The notes below the pieces were generated by a model that was not told the DNA's origin, ran no database searches, and saw only the letters and a program-made list of their open reading frames with translations. Shown piece after piece: positions 61,862-64,000 of a stretch of DNA of 64,000 nt; positions within the stretch are counted from its first letter, which is position 1, and each line of letters opens with the position of its first letter. Origin of the DNA: Nitrospira sp. UBA6493. GTDB taxonomy: Bacteria; Nitrospirota; Nitrospiria; Nitrospirales; Nitrospiraceae. A program made the position numbers and the translations under genes. The DNA lies in NCBI GenBank assembly GCA_002435325.1, contig DJMJ01000017.1:4770-68769 (forward strand), read 5' to 3'.

Positions 61862-63256
61862 ATGTCAGCATCGATTTTGATTGTAGATGACGAGGAGGCG
61901 ATTCGGACCTCTCTGCGCAGCATCCTTGAAGACGAAGGATACGAGGTGGCGGTGGCAGCCAGCGGAATAGAGGCGCTCAAAATTTACGCGACGGATCCTC
62001 CGGATCTCATGATCCTGGATATCTGGATGCCGGATTTGGATGGCCTGGAAACGCTCAAGCGGGTCAAGGAATTTGTGCCGACCGCCCAGGTCATGATGAT
62101 GTCCGGCCATGGGTCGATCGAGACGGCGGTCAAGGCCATTAAACTCGGAGCCTATGACTATATCGAAAAGCCGTTGTCGTTGGAGAATGTCACGCTGCGG
62201 GTGAAGCACGCGCTGGATCAGTACCGGCTGGAGGAAGAAAATCGCAGGCTCAAGACGAAAGTGCAACGGAAGTTTGAGCTCGTCGGCCAGTCGCGGGTTA
62301 TGCAGCAATTGCGGCAATTGATTGAAACCGCCGGTCCCACCAATAGCCGTGTGTTGATCGGGGGCGAAAACGGCACCGGGAAAGAGCTCGTGGCGCGGGC
62401 AATACACGCGCATAGCGCGCGGGCGGAGCATCCCTTCATTGCGGTTAATTGCGCGGCAATTCCGGAAACGCTGATCGAAAGCGAGCTGTTCGGGCACGAA
62501 AAGGGGTCTTTTACCGGCGCGACATCAATGAAAAGGGGCCAATTCGAGCAGGCCGACGGCGGCACGCTTTTCCTCGATGAAATCGGAGACATGAGCTTGA
62601 GCACGCAGGCGAAGGTGCTGCGTGCGTTGCAGGAACAGCAGTTTACTCGGGTGGGAGGCGCCAAGCTGATGAAGGTGGACGTTCGCGTTTTGGCGGCGTC
62701 GAACAAGGACCTTGAAAAGGAAATTGCCAAGGGGCAGTTTCGTGAAGATCTGTTCTATCGGCTCAACGTGGTGCCGATCATTGTGCCGCCGTTGCGCGAA
62801 CGACGCGAGGATATTCCCGCGTTGGTGCGACACTTCATGAAGATTCATGCCGAGGAGCAGGGATTGCGCATCAAGGAGGTTACTCCAGAGGCCATGGTGG
62901 TGTTTCAGCAATATGAGTGGCCGGGGAATATCCGCGAACTGCGGAATCTCATCGAACGACTGATGATTATGGTGCCAGGACCGGTAATCGATGCGCCTCA
63001 GGCCGCGATGTCCCTGCAGGGGCGCGCCGGAAGCCAGAGTGCGACGGCGGGCGCTCTGGCGACGAGTCCCTTGTTGACCAAGTCGTACGACTCCTTGCGG
63101 GATGCGCGGAATGCCTTTGAAAAGGATTATATCGGGCGCAAGCTTCGCGAACACCATTGGAATATTTCACGAACAGCCGAAGATCTACAGATTGAGCGGA
63201 GCCATCTCCATCGGAAGATCAAATTGCTGGAAGTGGAAATGCGCCCTGAAAATTAG
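61862..63256 (+). CDS. ntrX: NtrX/NtrC-type sigma-54-dependent response regulator
   Basis: 464 residues. Receiver domain with phospho-Asp53 (MILDIW), then a sigma-54 AAA+ domain: Walker A GGENGTGKE at 167-175, the polymerase-contact loop GSFTGA at 215-220 (Ser for Ala in the usual GAFTGA), DEIGDMSL, and the arginine-finger region; a C-terminal Fis-type helix-turn-helix (WNISRTAEDLQIERSHLHRKIK). Activates sigma-54 promoters. Partner of the NtrY kinase. GGGGG upstream. Confidence 0.9.
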   Translation: MSASILIVDDEEAIRTSLRSILEDEGYEVAVAASGIEALKIYATDPPDLMILDIWMPDLDGLETLKRVKEFVPTAQVMMMSGHGSIETAVKAIKLGAYDYIEKPLSLENVTLRVKHALDQYRLEEENRRLKTKVQRKFELVGQSRVMQQLRQLIETAGPTNSRVLIGGENGTGKELVARAIHAHSARAEHPFIAVNCAAIPETLIESELFGHEKGSFTGATSMKRGQFEQADGGTLFLDEIGDMSLSTQAKVLRALQEQQFTRVGGAKLMKVDVRVLAASNKDLEKEIAKGQFREDLFYRLNVVPIIVPPLRERREDIPALVRHFMKIHAEEQGLRIKEVTPEAMVVFQQYEWPGNIRELRNLIERLMIMVPGPVIDAPQAAMSLQGRAGSQSATAGALATSPLLTKSYDSLRDARNAFEKDYIGRKLREHHWNISRTAEDLQIERSHLHRKIKLLEVEMRPEN

Positions 63257-63270
63257 CTGATGGAAACTGG

Positions 63271-63888
63271 CTACTGCTTCGTGCAGTGCATGCAGAGGCG
63301 GTCGCGGAACGTGGCCTGTGGGTGGGAATCGATGTAGGCTTTCAGCGCCTGGTTCGAGATTTCATCTGGCGACACGCATTTGCAGGACGGACAGACAGGG
63401 AGAAGCTGCTGCAGGGTTTTCATCGCGTGGACGGTCTGGTCGAGTTCGGCAATGGTCTTGGTTAATTCCTGCTCCCAATTCTTTCGGGTTTGGGTTTCCT
63501 GCTTCAGCCGCAAGGCAGATGTCAGCCGTGCAAGCAGTTCGAGTTGTTCCACGGGCTTTCGGATGAAGTCGCTCGCGCCTGCGTCGAACGCCGCTTGCAG
63601 ATAGTCTTTCTGGTCGCGGGCGGTCACCATAATGACCGGAATGGTTTCGAAGGCTTCGACGGATTTGATCCGCCGGCAGGCTTCGACCCCGTCGATCTTC
63701 GGCATTTTGATGTCCATTAAAATCAAGTCCACTGTTGCGGCGCCGGCGCCGTCATGATCGAGATCCAGATAGGTGAAAACATCGCTAGCCGATGCGGCAG
63801 AGTGAAGGTCGCGATACCCCCCGCTTTTTAATAGTTGGTGTAAAAGCAGTCGCGCGTCGGGAGAGTCGTCAACGATAAGAATGGCCAT
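63271..63888 (-). CDS. response regulator with Cys-rich C-terminal tail
   Basis: 205 residues. Receiver domain with phospho-Asp59 (LILMDIKMP), Lys in FIRKPV near 107, then a helical linker (about 130-165) and CPSCKCVSPDE ... CMHCTKQ. The paired Cys could bind zinc. No DNA-binding domain follows, so output may be protein-binding. ATG 63888 is the natural start; the frame to 63978 includes untranslated DNA. Convergent with ntrX by 14 bases. Confidence 0.85.
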   Translation of the reverse strand: MAILIVDDSPDARLLLHQLLKSGGYRDLHSAASASDVFTYLDLDHDGAGAATVDLILMDIKMPKIDGVEACRRIKSVEAFETIPVIMVTARDQKDYLQAAFDAGASDFIRKPVEQLELLARLTSALRLKQETQTRKNWEQELTKTIAELDQTVHAMKTLQQLLPVCPSCKCVSPDEISNQALKAYIDSHPQATFRDRLCMHCTKQ

Positions 63889-64000
63889 TGAGATGCTCGC
63901 AATCACAGCCCTCTCGGAGCGAGGGGATTTTCTCATTCCAGTATAGGATATTGAATGATATGCGCAAATACAATGCACCGAATTGAGTCATCTAAAATCT

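Noticed and set aside
1..64000. CRISPR array, prophage or insertion sequence
   Set aside because: No regularly spaced direct repeats, phage structural genes, transposase or integrase frames are present.

Overview
The window reads as chromosomal DNA of a GC-rich, diderm (lipoprotein- and outer-membrane-bearing) bacterium. The mix of genes suggests a Nitrospira-type member of the Nitrospirota: split biotin-dependent carboxylase, NtrY/NtrX pair, TraF-type outer-membrane barrel, DUF2330/RnfD-like pair, FlgO-like and GNA1162-like lipoproteins, and many small Nitrospira-like conserved proteins. This is inference from recalled families; there is no 16S rRNA or nitrite oxidoreductase gene here to prove it. 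I saw no rRNA, tRNA, CRISPR array, prophage, transposase or integrase.

Layout. 0-10 kb: left-truncated CCA/poly(A) polymerase, DUF6573-like protein, J-domain protein, a coupled minus-strand group (class V aminotransferase, one-heme DUF3365 protein, prolidase-type amidohydrolase), CPBP protease, NAD-dependent epimerase-like protein, and a nine-repeat lipoprotein. 10-16.7 kb: a large Lhr helicase, a frameshifted two-domain universal stress protein, a DUF3015 lipoprotein and an unknown protein. 16.8-22.2 kb: DUF2330 + RnfD-like pair, a palindromic element, DUF1272, a membrane protein, a fatty acid hydroxylase-like protein and a secreted cupredoxin-like protein. 22.3-28.7 kb: amidohydrolase / ECF sigma / anti-sigma operon and a tri-domain Aas-type acyltransferase-acyl-ACP synthetase interrupted by an in-frame TAG. 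29-36.2 kb: TraF-like barrel + lipoprotein, MutS-like ATPase, PrmA, MOSC, HU, methyltransferase + formylglycine-enzyme-like protein. 36.3-44.6 kb (minus strand): alpha/beta hydrolase, oxidase-like membrane protein, ThiD, FlgO-like, TenA, soluble transhydrogenase, a thiol peroxidase-like lipoprotein, another hydrolase. 44.6-50 kb: carboxylase subunits A and B, IPT/TIG protein, PstS-like protein, FmdB zinc ribbon. 50-58.8 kb: small proteins, DMT transporter, fatty acid desaturase, hemE-hemH-hemY haem operon, MazG. 58.9-64 kb: DUF1844 protein, NtrY-NtrX, and a response regulator with a Cys-rich tail.

How genes fit together. hemE-hemH-hemY give three late haem steps. The two carboxylase subunits form an ATP-dependent pyruvate or 2-oxoglutarate carboxylase. 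ThiD and TenA are thiamin pyrimidine metabolism/salvage. The desaturase, Aas-like protein and hydroxylase-like protein bear on membrane lipids. The sigma/anti-sigma pair and NtrYX are regulatory modules.

Most notable signals: (1) two roughly 110-126 bp palindromic intergenic elements (7483-7592 and 36173-36298) whose inner stems differ in sequence but keep base pairing; (2) an in-frame amber codon in the aas-like gene; (3) a one-base frameshift exactly at an A7 tract in the usp gene; (4) low-complexity intergenic-type repeats sitting in frame at four places inside lhr; (5) an orphan RnfD-like protein apparently lacking the flavin-acceptor threonine, translationally coupled to a DUF2330 protein; (6) a lipoprotein thiol peroxidase without the resolving cysteine; (7) a perfect inverted repeat over a minus-strand TATAAT upstream of the desaturase; and (8) a probable leaderless hemE.
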